DNA of 64,000 bases from Flavobacteriales bacterium (lineage in GTDB: Bacteria > Bacteroidota > Bacteroidia > Flavobacteriales_D > Parvicellaceae): NCBI GenBank assembly GCA_025210295.1, contig JAOASC010000016.1, forward strand, positions 248,001 to 312,000, in the 5' to 3' direction. The position numbers were made by a program, and so were the translations under genes. Numbering within the stretch: position 1 is the stretch's first letter; each line of letters starts with the position of its first letter. Shown here one piece after another: positions 24,906 to 34,141 of this stretch. The notes under the pieces were generated by a model that made no database searches, was not told where the DNA came from, and saw nothing but the letters and a program-made list of their open reading frames with translations.

Positions 24906-26989
24906 TACCCTCCATTTCGTTTACGTAAAAACCATTCTATAGTCAGCAATAGTATAACTAAACCAAAAATCCATTTCCACTGAATTAGGTCTTCAACTGT
25001 TTGTTGAGTATAAGAAATTGGAACAATATTATCTTGTGTATAGATTTCTTCCGCTAATGCTTTCAACTCATTAGGATAAAACATTTTTCCATTTTTTGAT
25101 ACGGATAAATTGTACAGCAGTTTATGATTAGCGACTAAATCTACATACTCTACTTTTAATTCTTTTACAGAAAACTTTCCTTTCTTTTCATAAACCTTTC
25201 CATCGAAAGACGTAGATGCAATATAAGTATATTCACCTGCTTTAAACTTCCCTGCATTTAATCGGTAAGCATTCCCTGATTTAGCCATTGTTTTAGCAGG
25301 ATATTCCTCTCCTTGATTATTGCTTATTTTAACGATTACATCAGCCGTATTTACTAATTCATAACTATCATTATAGAGCTCTGCATCAATAACTAATGCT
25401 TCATTTTCTAAAATTAATGATCGATTAGAAATTCTAAATTGACTTTTATCTTTTTTAGCGACTAAGTATTGTACAGTTTTCTGAATTAATTCATTAAAAT
25501 TATTATTGCTTCCATTTTTTAAATGATCCAAATATTTCCATCTCCAAATTCCTTCTCCTAGTAAAAAACCTAATTTTTGACCATCATTTTCGTTAAAAGT
25601 CAATAAAGGATAATTCGTTATTGTACCTCCTATCTTTTGATACAACAAAACATTATTACGTTGTCCAATCTTATACCCATTAGCAAAAGGAACTTGTAAA
25701 GGTGTAAAATCACTTAAATCATTTCTCAATGCATCAGATATGGTAAACTTATTAAAACTAGCGTTTAAACTACCTGTAGCATTAGAATACCCATTGGCTC
25801 CAATAACTGTTAATTGTTGCTTTAACTGATTTAGTTTATTATAATTAGTATGTTCAGTAGCACAAATCAATAGTGGAATTTTTTCTTTTAATAACTCCTC
25901 TACTACTCTATTGTTCTTTTCGAGATAATTTGGGATACCATGTAAGATTACAAGGCTATATTTTCCTATTTTATCTTTGAAATCATCAACAAGTTTTACT
26001 TCAGTATTATAATTTTTATTTTGATTTAAAACTCCCCTTATTGCGGCGATATCAGGATGAGGAGCATCAGCTAAGATCAAAATATCTTGCTTATTTTCAA
26101 TCACATTGATATAAAAATCTTTTGTATTATTAAGATTGGTGAGTTCTCCAGCTAATTCAGACACATTTACCCGATATTTCTGTTTACCACTAGCCGTTGC
26201 CGGTAAAAGGAAGTTAGTAGAAAGTATAAATTGCTCTCCTTGTATAACCGCCTTTTTTTCTTGAAGTTTTTTACCATTTTTCCAAATAGACACCAATGCA
26301 TTTTCCCCAGACAAATAATTAGCTTTGATGTTCACCTCTACAGGAAACTCATTTCCTTTATAAGCAATATCATTATTGTGAATCTCTTGTATAATAAGGT
26401 CTTTACGAATAGCTGTATCCCCCATTGCAATGGTGTAAACTACCGTATTCTTAATATTTTTTGCTGCATATTCAGGAGATAGTCCTTTGTTGATGATACC
26501 ATCTGAGGCTAAGATCACTCCACCTAAATTTCTTCCGTAATATTTCTGTTCAATATTTTCAAATAAATCTGAAATATCAGTTTGTTTTAAGTCATAATCA
26601 AACTTTAAACTATCAGCTGTTTTACCGCCAAAATGAAATGTTTCTACGGTATACTTTTCAGATAGTTTTTCCTTTAAAACTGTCAATTCTTTTGGATACT
26701 CCTTTATATAAAAGCTAGAATCTTTTGACAATTGAATACTTTCAGAATTATCCTGAGCAATAACTATTATTGGCTTTTCAATAATCTGATTTTCGGTCTT
26801 TACCAAAGGTTCTAGTAATAAAAACGCCAGAATAGAAACACTAAAAAAGCGCAATGCTCCTAAAAAGTATGGCAAAATTTTAGTTTCCTCACCAAAAGCT
26901 TTATCTTTTCGGTACAACAAAACAGCATATCCTATTCCTAATAGAACGCAAAAGAGTATATACCATAAAGGATAAACAGACGTAAGCAT
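24902..26989 (-). CDS. VWA-like membrane protein
   Basis: 695 residues. Two N-terminal membrane segments (about 8-28 and 40-60), one at the C-terminus (about 670-688), and a large periplasmic part between. A VWA-like fold is suggested by IIVIAQDNSES (DxSxS, MIDAS-like, about 75-90) and GGVILASDG (about 155-163). Beyond it are beta-rich, Ig-like stretches and a segment about 300-500 that resembles the glutamine-amidotransferase-like region in Bacteroidota proteins related to the Bat (aerotolerance) type. Function not established. The gene upstream ends exactly where this one begins (TAA then ATG), so they form an operon. Confidence 0.8.
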   Translation of the reverse strand: MLTSVYPLWYILFCVLLGIGYAVLLYRKDKAFGEETKILPYFLGALRFFSVSILAFLLLEPLVKTENQIIEKPIIVIAQDNSESIQLSKDSSFYIKEYPKELTVLKEKLSEKYTVETFHFGGKTADSLKFDYDLKQTDISDLFENIEQKYYGRNLGGVILASDGIINKGLSPEYAAKNIKNTVVYTIAMGDTAIRKDLIIQEIHNNDIAYKGNEFPVEVNIKANYLSGENALVSIWKNGKKLQEKKAVIQGEQFILSTNFLLPATASGKQKYRVNVSELAGELTNLNNTKDFYINVIENKQDILILADAPHPDIAAIRGVLNQNKNYNTEVKLVDDFKDKIGKYSLVILHGIPNYLEKNNRVVEELLKEKIPLLICATEHTNYNKLNQLKQQLTVIGANGYSNATGSLNASFNKFTISDALRNDLSDFTPLQVPFANGYKIGQRNNVLLYQKIGGTITNYPLLTFNENDGQKLGFLLGEGIWRWKYLDHLKNGSNNNFNELIQKTVQYLVAKKDKSQFRISNRSLILENEALVIDAELYNDSYELVNTADVIVKISNNQGEEYPAKTMAKSGNAYRLNAGKFKAGEYTYIASTSFDGKVYEKKGKFSVKELKVEYVDLVANHKLLYNLSVSKNGKMFYPNELKALAEEIYTQDNIVPISYTQQTVEDLIQWKWIFGLVILLLTIEWFLRKRNGGY

Positions 26990-27382
26990 TTACTTCAAAT
27001 AATTTATTGAGAACAATATTACTAAAAATCCCAACAATGTCACACCAGTTGATAACAAATAAGCGCTAATGTATGCTTCGGGGATTTGATTTTCTTTCAT
27101 TTTTTTACTGGATATAAAATATTTTACCAGCATATAAATCAATAAAATAGCAAAGTATATGTTCGTTATGACATGGTGATTAATTACTGCTAATTTTAGT
27201 AAAATAAAATAACATAAAATCAGTAAAAAAATTCCAATGTAAGTATAAGTTCTATTGGTACTGAATAGCTCCATTAAAAGCACTTTTTCTTCAGTACTCA
27301 ATTTCTGTTGTCCCTGATTCAATATAATTCTAGAAAGAAATATACAACCAATAAACACTAGAAAGTAAGTCATATTGTCCAT
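26990..27382 (-). CDS. Small four-helix membrane protein, unknown
   Basis: 130 residues, four predicted membrane segments (about 4-20, 47-68, 72-92, 105-128). No recognised motif. The TAA is directly followed by the ATG of the VWA-like gene, so the two are translated together; it may be a partner of that protein in the membrane. A start at ATG 27382 gives a normal first segment; a second Met follows at codon 4. Confidence 0.7.
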   Translation of the reverse strand: MDNMTYFLVFIGCIFLSRIILNQGQQKLSTEEKVLLMELFSTNRTYTYIGIFLLILCYFILLKLAVINHHVITNIYFAILLIYMLVKYFISSKKMKENQIPEAYISAYLLSTGVTLLGFLVILFSINYLK

Positions 27383-27403
27383 ACAAAGCCTGTCTTAATG
27401 CTA

Positions 27404-27440
27404 CAAAAAAACCAACTTCAAGTCAAGTTAGAAGTTGGTT
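27404..27440 (-). terminator. Terminator of fabG
   Basis: 10-bp stem AACCAACTTC / GAAGTTGGTT with an 11-nt loop, followed on the minus strand by a run of T (A run on plus, 27404-27410). It lies 28 bp after the fabG stop. Confidence 0.8.
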
Positions 27441-27467
27441 GATTTAAATTTATTGATTCACCAATGA

Positions 27468-28208
27468 TTATCTCAACATTCCACCGCAAACACTTAATGT
27501 TTGTCCAGTAACGTATGTACTTAAATCAGATGCTAAGAATAAAGCTGCGTTAGCAACATCTTCTGGTTTACCACCTCTTTTCAACGGGATTTCTTTTACC
27601 CAACCTTCTACCACAGCAGGATCTAAAGCTCCTGTCATTTCAGTTTCGATAAAACCTGGTGCTATGGCATTACATCTAATATTTCTAGAACCTAATTCTT
27701 GAGCAGTAGACTTCGTAAAACCAATTACACCAGCTTTAGAAGCTGCGTAATTAGCTTGTCCTGCATTTCCTTGAATACCTACAACAGATGTCATATTGAT
27801 AATAGATCCTGCTTTATTTTTTAGCATCGTTCTCAAAACAGCTTTCGTCATGTTGAAAATAGATTTTAAGTTAATCGCAATAACAGCATCAAAATTTTCT
27901 TCAGACATTCTCATTAATAATCCATCTTTAGTGATTCCTGCATTATTAACCACCACATCGATTGTTCCAAAATCTTTTAATACTTGATCAACTAAATCTG
28001 TAGCTGACTGCATATCAGCAGCATTCGATTTATACCCTTTAGCTTTTACACCTAAAGCAGCTAATTCTTCTTCAACTAATTTTGCTTTTTCTTCGCTACT
28101 CACGTAAGTAAATGCAACATCTGCTCCGTTTTCAGCAAATTTTAATGCCACACCTTTTCCTATTCCTCTTGTAGCTCCTGTTATAATAGCAACTTTACCT
28201 TTTAACAT
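27468..28208 (-). CDS. fabG: 3-oxoacyl-[acyl-carrier-protein] reductase
   Basis: 246 residues, the classic FabG length. NADPH loop TGATRGIGKG (about 10-19), NNAGIT (about 87-92), catalytic Ser in NMTSVVG (about 139) and YAASK with Tyr152 and Lys156 approximately; C-terminal VTGQTLSVCGGM. Reduces 3-oxoacyl-ACP in fatty acid elongation. No other fab genes are near. On the minus strand a -7 box TATCTTTG (28279-28272) lies about 64 bp upstream of the ATG. Confidence 0.95.
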   Translation of the reverse strand: MLKGKVAIITGATRGIGKGVALKFAENGADVAFTYVSSEEKAKLVEEELAALGVKAKGYKSNAADMQSATDLVDQVLKDFGTIDVVVNNAGITKDGLLMRMSEENFDAVIAINLKSIFNMTKAVLRTMLKNKAGSIINMTSVVGIQGNAGQANYAASKAGVIGFTKSTAQELGSRNIRCNAIAPGFIETEMTGALDPAVVEGWVKEIPLKRGGKPEDVANAALFLASDLSTYVTGQTLSVCGGMLR

Positions 28209-28352
28209 AGTCTATTTTTTTATTGTCTCAATTTATTTATAGCCTTGAACTCAACATGGCTATTTAGCGACCAAAGATAAAAAGATAATACACCATATAA
28301 AATAATTTAAACTAATTTTCCAAAAAGACTTAATATTCCTATATTTAGCCAC

Positions 28353-29078
28353 ATGAAACAAACATTTACTATAATTGCTTTTTTACTAATCTCCTTAATT
28401 TTCAACGCTCAAACTTGGGTTGATTTAGGCATTAAAGGAGGAGTTGGCGCCAACTTTCTTATGAATCAAAACATTTGGAAAGATGTCGATTATAATCATA
28501 CCTTTTCTTCTGGATACTCTTTTGGTGGTAAAATCGGGTTTAATTTCAATCAAGAACATGAAGTAACTTTTGATGCCATGTTTGGAAATTTTAAACAAAA
28601 ATTTGATTATAGTATCACTGATACCATTTCTGATGAAACAACCAATTATTTTTCTGAAATGGGATTTAATAGGACAGACCTCTCCCTAATGTACCGTCAT
28701 AATAAAAACGGTAGTTATTTGGAGTTTGGCCCTTGTATTGCTTTACTCAGCTCTCCTTATCGAAAAGATAGTCGAATTGTTAATGTTGAATTTAATGATT
28801 CCCATGTTAACCTGATGAATAAAGGTTTAATCTTAGGTTTTGGAAACTATGTAATGGGGACAGAAAGTTTTGGTATAACAGCCGGAATGCGTATTACCCA
28901 ATATTTTGATGACTTTATTTCACCTAAAGGTCAAACAGCTTTACTGCCAACATTAACTAAATATGAAACGTATACTGCCTCTCGTCCATTATTTATTGAA
29001 TTAATGTTTGAAGCCAATTTTGACTTTGCCTATGTTGCCAAAGCAAAATGTGGAAGAAAAAAATTAATGTTTTTCTAA
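28353..29078 (+). CDS. Outer-membrane beta-barrel protein
   Basis: 241 residues. Signal peptide MKQTFTIIAFLLISLIFNA/Q. The rest is a run of amphipathic strands (FGGKIGFNFNQEHEVTFDAMFG, RTDLSLMYRH, SYLEFGPCIALL, LFIELMFEANFDFAYV). The C-terminus does not end in Phe at the canonical spot but in a basic tail KCGRKKLMFF. Probably an 8-strand porin-like barrel; function unknown. Divergent from fabG; a weak -7 box TATATTTA is 6 bp before the ATG. Confidence 0.75.
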   Translation: MKQTFTIIAFLLISLIFNAQTWVDLGIKGGVGANFLMNQNIWKDVDYNHTFSSGYSFGGKIGFNFNQEHEVTFDAMFGNFKQKFDYSITDTISDETTNYFSEMGFNRTDLSLMYRHNKNGSYLEFGPCIALLSSPYRKDSRIVNVEFNDSHVNLMNKGLILGFGNYVMGTESFGITAGMRITQYFDDFISPKGQTALLPTLTKYETYTASRPLFIELMFEANFDFAYVAKAKCGRKKLMFF

Positions 29079-29102
29079 AAATTTTATTTAAGTATTTTGA
29101 TT

Positions 29103-29588
29103 ATGAAAATTATTGTAACTACACTTTTATTTACCCTTTCTATAATGAGCTTTAATGCGCAAAGCTTAACAGAAGAAACTCATCAAGCTATTCACACCTT
29201 TTTGAGTGAGTTTAAGGTTTTAGCAAAAGCCAGTCAAAGAGCTCAATTGCTTGAAATGGTTGAACCTTACGAAATTGAAAGTAAAAAAGTAAATGAGTTT
29301 ATAGTTGATCAAGCAATTGCTGGAGAACAAAGCTTAACAAAAAACTTTTCATACTCCGATCAAGCTATGCAAATCTTATTAGATGATTTAGTGGTAGAGT
29401 TTGAACCTTTATCGGAAAAAGTTAGAGAAATACTCAATCATAATGATGAGTTTCATAAAATTATTCATCAATTGCCTAATGATAAAGTAGCCATGTTAAA
29501 CCACAATAAAGTGCGTGTTCTGTTAACATTAAAAGATTCTGGAATTAAGTTATTATTTTGGGAAAATATGAATAATTTAATTCAGTAG
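29103..29588 (+). CDS. Small exported protein, unknown
   Basis: 161 residues. Signal peptide MKIIVTTLLFTLSIMSFNA/QS, then an all-helical, charged mature part with no Cys. A TTG six bases upstream is in frame, but ATG 29103 gives the better signal. Not recognised. It lies 24 bp after the beta-barrel gene on the same strand, so it may be its co-expressed periplasmic partner. Confidence 0.7.
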   Translation: MKIIVTTLLFTLSIMSFNAQSLTEETHQAIHTFLSEFKVLAKASQRAQLLEMVEPYEIESKKVNEFIVDQAIAGEQSLTKNFSYSDQAMQILLDDLVVEFEPLSEKVREILNHNDEFHKIIHQLPNDKVAMLNHNKVRVLLTLKDSGIKLLFWENMNNLIQ

Positions 29589-29674
29589 TCTTCATTTTCT
29601 AGTCTAATAAGACTATTCACATTTTTTAACTTAAAGTGTAATGAAAATCACAAAAGAGTGACTTATTTAATTAT

Positions 29675-29682
29675 TACCTTTG
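29675..29682 (+). promoter_or_regulatory. Candidate -7 element of trxB
   Basis: TACCTTTG fits TAnnTTTG exactly, 47 bp before ATG 29730; the -33 region is not conserved. Confidence 0.4.
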
Positions 29683-29729
29683 TAGGGTAAAAAATAAACC
29701 GCAAATAAACACATTAAAAATAGTATTAA

Positions 29730-30674
29730 ATGATAGAAAAAGTAAAATGTTTAATCATTGGATCAGGTCCAGCTGGTTTTACAGCAGCAATTTACGCAGC
29801 AAGAGCAAATATGAGTCCTCTACTTTACCAAGGGCTTCAACCAGGAGGGCAGTTAACGACTACAACTGAAGTAGACAACTTCCCTGGATATCCAGAAGGA
29901 ATCAACGGTACCGAAATGATGATGCAATTAGAAGCTCAAGCCAAAAGGTTTGATACTGATGTGCGTTCTGGTATGATTACTAAAGTGGATTTTACTGGGC
30001 CAGTTCACAAAGCATGGGTAGATGGTGAAAAAGAAATTCACGCTGATACAATTATCATTTCAACTGGAGCTTCAGCTCGTTATTTAGGGCTGGAGTCTGA
30101 GCAACACTACCTTAAAAATGGTGGAGGTGTTTCAGCATGTGCTGTATGTGATGGCTTCTTTTATAGAAATCAAGAAGTTGTTATTGTTGGTGCTGGAGAT
30201 TCTGCTTGTGAAGAAGCTGCTTACTTAGCAAATATCTGTACTAAAGTAACAATGTTAATTCGTAAAGATCACTTTAGGGCTTCTAAAATAATGGAAGAAA
30301 GAGTTAGAGGAATTGAAAATATTGACATTAAATTCAACGCTGAAATAGACGAAGTTTTAGGAGATGGGAATGTTGTTACTGGATGTAGAATTATTAATAA
30401 CCAAACAAAAGCAACAGAAGAAATCGATGTAACGGGAGTATTTATCGCTATTGGACATACTCCAAATACCGCTATCTTTAAGCCTTATATTGATATGGAT
30501 GAAACGGGTTATATCATTAATCAACCTGGTACTTCTAAAACAAATGTAGAGGGAGTGTTTGTTGCAGGTGATGCTGCTGATCATGTATACAGACAAGCAA
30601 TTACTGCTGCAGGTACTGGATGTATGGCAGCTCTAGATGCTGAACGTTATTTAGCTTCTAAAGGATTACATTAA
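29730..30674 (+). CDS. trxB: Thioredoxin-disulfide reductase
   Basis: 314 residues, normal for the low-molecular-weight type. FAD-binding GSGPAGFTAAIYAARA (about 11-26), redox-active CAVC in SACAVCDGFF (about 135-144), NADPH-binding GAGDSACEEA, and the C-terminal FAD motif GVFVAGDAAD. Reduces thioredoxin with NADPH in the cytoplasm. Single-gene unit with its own promoter element and a hairpin behind it. thioredoxin (trxA) is not in the window. Confidence 0.96.
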   Translation: MIEKVKCLIIGSGPAGFTAAIYAARANMSPLLYQGLQPGGQLTTTTEVDNFPGYPEGINGTEMMMQLEAQAKRFDTDVRSGMITKVDFTGPVHKAWVDGEKEIHADTIIISTGASARYLGLESEQHYLKNGGGVSACAVCDGFFYRNQEVVIVGAGDSACEEAAYLANICTKVTMLIRKDHFRASKIMEERVRGIENIDIKFNAEIDEVLGDGNVVTGCRIINNQTKATEEIDVTGVFIAIGHTPNTAIFKPYIDMDETGYIINQPGTSKTNVEGVFVAGDAADHVYRQAITAAGTGCMAALDAERYLASKGLH

Positions 30675-30702
30675 GTCTAAAAATTAGTCTAATACCTATT
30701 TA

Positions 30703-30738
30703 AAAGCTCGTCGTTATTTAGTAACTTCGAGCTTTTGT
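30703..30738 (+). terminator. Terminator of trxB
   Basis: 9-bp stem AAAAGCTCG / CGAGCTTTT with a 17-nt loop; the T tract is short. Confidence 0.55.
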
Positions 30739-30761
30739 CATTTATATAACCCAAATTAAGC

Positions 30762-31277
30762 ATGGACGAACAATACCAATTTAATCAAGAACATATTGAT
30801 TTTATCAAAAAAACATTCAATAATAAATCCAAGTTTAAACTCCTTCTTTTCAAAATTCTTCCTATGGGATTTTTATCTGGAATGAAAATTACTGAATTGA
30901 GTGAAGAACGCTGTATCGTTACTGTACCTTATAAAAGGTTAAATAAAAACCCTTTCAAATCAACTTTTTGGGCTGTACTTGGAATGGCAGCAGAGATGAG
31001 TTCTGGAGCATTAATGACTCTGTATACACATAAACAGAAACCATCTATATCAATGCTTGTAGCTAATTGTGAAGGAGAGTTCATAAAAAAAGCTACAGAT
31101 ATTACCACTTTCACATGTAATGATGGGCCCTTAATCAAAGCTAAAATAATTGAAGCTATTAAAACTAAAGAAGGCCAAATTATCCCTACAACAATGGTTG
31201 GAAAAAACAAAGCTGGTGAAGTGGTTGCAAATTTTAAATTTACTTGGACTGTAAAAGCTAGAAGTCCCAAAAAGTAA
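30762..31277 (+). CDS. DUF4442 family (hotdog-fold) protein
   Basis: 171 residues. Hotdog-fold family DUF4442, related to acyl-CoA thioesterases (PaaI-like). The characteristic NKNPFKSTFWAVLGMAAEMSSG-like segment (about 60-83) marks the central helix where thioesterases hold their catalytic acid; here Glu in AAEMSSG is a candidate. The substrate is unknown. Stands alone between the trxB hairpin and the coiled-coil gene. Confidence 0.85.
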   Translation: MDEQYQFNQEHIDFIKKTFNNKSKFKLLLFKILPMGFLSGMKITELSEERCIVTVPYKRLNKNPFKSTFWAVLGMAAEMSSGALMTLYTHKQKPSISMLVANCEGEFIKKATDITTFTCNDGPLIKAKIIEAIKTKEGQIIPTTMVGKNKAGEVVANFKFTWTVKARSPKK

Positions 31278-31354
31278 AATTATTGTTAATCTTTACAATA
31301 ATTGTCTGAATCGTTTATCTTTACAATACTATTCATTTCATTAAAAACAGAATT

Positions 31355-32683
31355 ATGAAGAAAAATATAATCATTGTAGCTACTTTATTAGCTAGTCTTT
31401 CTATACAAGCAAGCGCTACAACAACAACGTTGACCCCTATATATATTAATGAAGCAGAAGCAATTAATGTTTCTGTAATTGTTGTCACCAATAATACTCC
31501 TTTAAGTGGAGCAACTGTATCGATACTTCAAAACAATAAAGAAATTGGTGGAGCGATCTCTGATGCTAGAGGAAATACACACATCAAAATTGACAACTAT
31601 AATGGTAAAGCTGTAAACCTTAGAATCTCTAAAAATGGTTTTCAAACCGTTATTATGAGGGGAGCATTATTAAATCAAAGAAGTAAATTCAATGTTTCTT
31701 TGGCAAAAATGATGGTCAATACTCCAACTTCTACAACCATAGAATTAGACAATAATTTAGATCAAATTCAATCTAACTCTGAAGAAAAAGTTAATAACTT
31801 AAACGAAAAGGCCGACAGTCACTCAGAAAAAGCTGAAGCTACAAAGCAGGAAGCTGAAAAATATGTTTCTGAAAAAGAAAAAACTGCTGAAGAACATCGT
31901 AAAGCAGCAGAAGAAAAAGCTAAAAAAGCAAAAGAAGATGCTGATAAAGCAAAAACTGCACAAGATAAAGCCGACCAAACAATGAAACAAGTTGAAGAGG
32001 CTAAAGATCAACGTGAAAAAGATGCAATGGATGCTAAAGCACAAAGAGAGTATGAAGCCAAACAGCGTGCAGAAGATGAGAAAAAACGTCAAGAAAATCT
32101 TGCTAAGTTAAAAGAAGAACAAGCCCAAAAAGCTGCCCAAGAAGAAGCTGAAAAAATGAAAAAAGAGGCTGAAAAACAAACTTCTAAAGCAGAAAAGGAA
32201 GCTAAAAGCAAGGCGAAAGAGGCTGAGAAAGAAGCTAAAGAAAAGGCTGATGCTGAAAAAGAGAAACTAAAAACGGCTGAAGAAAAAGCAAAAGAGGAAA
32301 AAGATAACGCTAAAGAAGCTGAAAAAGAGGCTAAAGCAAAAGCTAAAGAAGAAGCAGAAAAAGCAAAAACTGCTGCAGCAGAAAAAGCTGCTGCTGAAAA
32401 GGCAGAAAAAGAAGCTGCTAAGGCTAAAGCTACCGAAGCAAAATTTCAAAGTGCTTTATCTAAATTAGATAGTAAACAATCAAAACTAGAAGCGAAAAGA
32501 AATAAAATCAAATCAAGTCAAAGTAAACTAGATAAAAAAATTGCTAAGGGAAAAATAGACGCATCAAAAGCAACTGAAGCTCAACACAAAATAGATGGTC
32601 AAAATCTAAAGTTAGATGCTGCTCAGAAAAAATTAGATGCTGCTAGAGAAAAGCTTAATAGAAAGTACAAAAAAAAGAAGTAG
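31355..32683 (+). CDS. Secreted long coiled-coil protein
   Basis: 442 residues. Signal peptide about 1-22 (IQASA/T). A small beta domain about 35-115 with PLSGATVSIL and GNTHIKI resembles the carboxypeptidase-regulatory-like fold. The remaining 320 residues are almost only Ala, Lys, Glu, Gln and Asp in helical heptads, with repeated KEAEKEAKAKA and EKAEAEKAA-like blocks, and a last stretch (about 365-442) of the type KLDAAQKKLDAAREKL. No sorting tail or lipobox. An extended periplasmic or surface rod is likely. Low-complexity composition means database matches will be unspecific. Confidence 0.8.
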   Translation: MKKNIIIVATLLASLSIQASATTTTLTPIYINEAEAINVSVIVVTNNTPLSGATVSILQNNKEIGGAISDARGNTHIKIDNYNGKAVNLRISKNGFQTVIMRGALLNQRSKFNVSLAKMMVNTPTSTTIELDNNLDQIQSNSEEKVNNLNEKADSHSEKAEATKQEAEKYVSEKEKTAEEHRKAAEEKAKKAKEDADKAKTAQDKADQTMKQVEEAKDQREKDAMDAKAQREYEAKQRAEDEKKRQENLAKLKEEQAQKAAQEEAEKMKKEAEKQTSKAEKEAKSKAKEAEKEAKEKADAEKEKLKTAEEKAKEEKDNAKEAEKEAKAKAKEEAEKAKTAAAEKAAAEKAEKEAAKAKATEAKFQSALSKLDSKQSKLEAKRNKIKSSQSKLDKKIAKGKIDASKATEAQHKIDGQNLKLDAAQKKLDAAREKLNRKYKKKK

Positions 32684-32709
32684 ACAATTTCTAACTCATT
32701 TAAACACTA

Positions 32710-32740
32710 AAGCTACCTGTTGTAACAGGTAGCTTTTTTT
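32710..32740 (+). terminator. Rho-independent terminator
   Basis: 12-bp stem AAGCTACCTGTT / AACAGGTAGCTT with a 2-nt loop and a T run; closes the coiled-coil gene. Confidence 0.85.
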
Positions 32741-32894
32741 ATACAAAAAAGTCATTGGTCTCACTATAAATCCAATAAATTATAGTTGATCTTTAATTTC
32801 AAAATTAGAATTTACTATTTTTAGCACTGTTTTTGATTTATTGCTGTAACTAATCTTAATAAAAGACAGTAAAGCATTAAAATTTCTAGATATT

Positions 32895-33629
32895 ATGAGA
32901 GTACTTATTTACATTTTTCTTTGTTTTCCGTTGACCTTAATCAGTCAAAATAAGACCGACGATAAGGGAAAACAAGGGAGCTGGTTGGTAAAATATGATG
33001 ATGGTAGCTCTATTCGCTATAAAGGTCAATTTAAAAACGATATCCCTGTAGGAAAATTTATCTACTACTACCCTACTGGTGAAGCTTCTAGTGTAATGCT
33101 ATTTTCCAATGATGGAAAGAAAGCGGAATGCAAAATGTATCACAAAAATGGGGAACTCATGGCTATAGGAAACTATATTGATAGAAAAAAAGATAGTACG
33201 TGGTGGTTTTTTAATGATCGTAAAGAAGTGCTTAGGAAAGAAAATTATCAAAATGATTTACTGCATGGAGAGTCTGTTGTTTATTTTCCTGCTAACCCCA
33301 AAGAAGAAAAAGTCTTAAAATCTGAAGTGACAAATTTTGATCGCGGTTATTATCACGGTGAATGGACGCAGTACTTTAAATCTGGAAAAGTAAAAGCGCA
33401 TGGTGTGTATAAAAATGGTTATTTTGACGGCCAAGTTAAGTACTACTACCCTAATGGAAAGGTAGAAACCTCAGGTTGGTATAAACACAACGTAAGAAAT
33501 GGTTACTGGAAAACATTTGATCCAGAAGGTGATGTTGACACCAAAACCTACTATTATAATGATAAAGTATTAGAAGGTGAAAAATTAGAAAAACATCTAG
33601 AAAAAATTCGAGCTGAAAAAAACAAATAA
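32895..33629 (+). CDS. Secreted MORN-repeat protein
   Basis: 244 residues. Signal peptide MRVLIYIFLCFPLTLIS/Q. At least seven MORN-type beta-hairpin repeats of the form YKNGYFDGQVKYYYPNGK, spanning about 28-230, then a Lys/Glu-rich tail. Such proteins are often labelled YwqK-family antitoxins in databases; nothing here supports a toxin-antitoxin role. Probably a periplasmic binding scaffold. It resembles the MORN lipoprotein at 35666-36439. Confidence 0.82.
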   Translation: MRVLIYIFLCFPLTLISQNKTDDKGKQGSWLVKYDDGSSIRYKGQFKNDIPVGKFIYYYPTGEASSVMLFSNDGKKAECKMYHKNGELMAIGNYIDRKKDSTWWFFNDRKEVLRKENYQNDLLHGESVVYFPANPKEEKVLKSEVTNFDRGYYHGEWTQYFKSGKVKAHGVYKNGYFDGQVKYYYPNGKVETSGWYKHNVRNGYWKTFDPEGDVDTKTYYYNDKVLEGEKLEKHLEKIRAEKNK

Positions 33630-33714
33630 TTGGTTTAAAATCAATATTCTCAACTATACTAACTAGCATTGAAAATAAAAACCGATTCTTTTCCTATACC
33701 TCTGTAACAAAAAA

Positions 33715-34131
33715 ATGCTAGATCAACATAACAACCACTCTTCAACGCTTTTATACACCTTGTGTATTTTAACCATTGTTGGCTCTATTTTTACAATGGC
33801 TAGAGCTTTTTTATATGAAATAGTTTCTATGATCGATAACAATAGCGATTATTATAGGGGCTGGATATATGGACTAACATCTGTGGGTACCTTAATTGGT
33901 GCAGTACTAATGATTCAAAAGTTGTTGATTGGTCTTTATGTATACAGCATCGCTCAAGTGCTATATATTATCACTGTTATTCTTGCTGTCTATTCATACC
34001 AATATGCTTTTGGTCCTCATGATAATAATTCCATTTTTATAGCGACTACAATCGCATTAATTTTTCTTATCCCATCCATTATCTTTTTAGTATTGTATTG
34101 GACTAATATGATAAAAAAACATTTATCCTAA
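33715..34131 (+). CDS. Four-helix membrane protein, unknown
   Basis: 138 residues with four predicted membrane segments (about 13-34, 48-67, 72-95, 105-130). A short polar N-terminus MLDQHNNHSS. No motif recognised. Only 10 bp before the sirtuin gene on the same strand, so they are probably co-transcribed. Inner membrane by prediction. Confidence 0.72.
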   Translation: MLDQHNNHSSTLLYTLCILTIVGSIFTMARAFLYEIVSMIDNNSDYYRGWIYGLTSVGTLIGAVLMIQKLLIGLYVYSIAQVLYIITVILAVYSYQYAFGPHDNNSIFIATTIALIFLIPSIIFLVLYWTNMIKKHLS

Positions 34132-34141
34132 AATCTTAATC

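Noticed and set aside
31823-32449. Minus-strand Phe/Ser/Cys-rich frames opposite the coiled-coil gene
   Set aside because: They are shadows of Lys/Glu/Ala codons on the plus strand with implausible composition.
32895-33629. Toxin-antitoxin system (YwqK antitoxin label)
   Set aside because: The protein is exported with MORN repeats and no toxin gene is adjacent; the same holds for 35666-36439.
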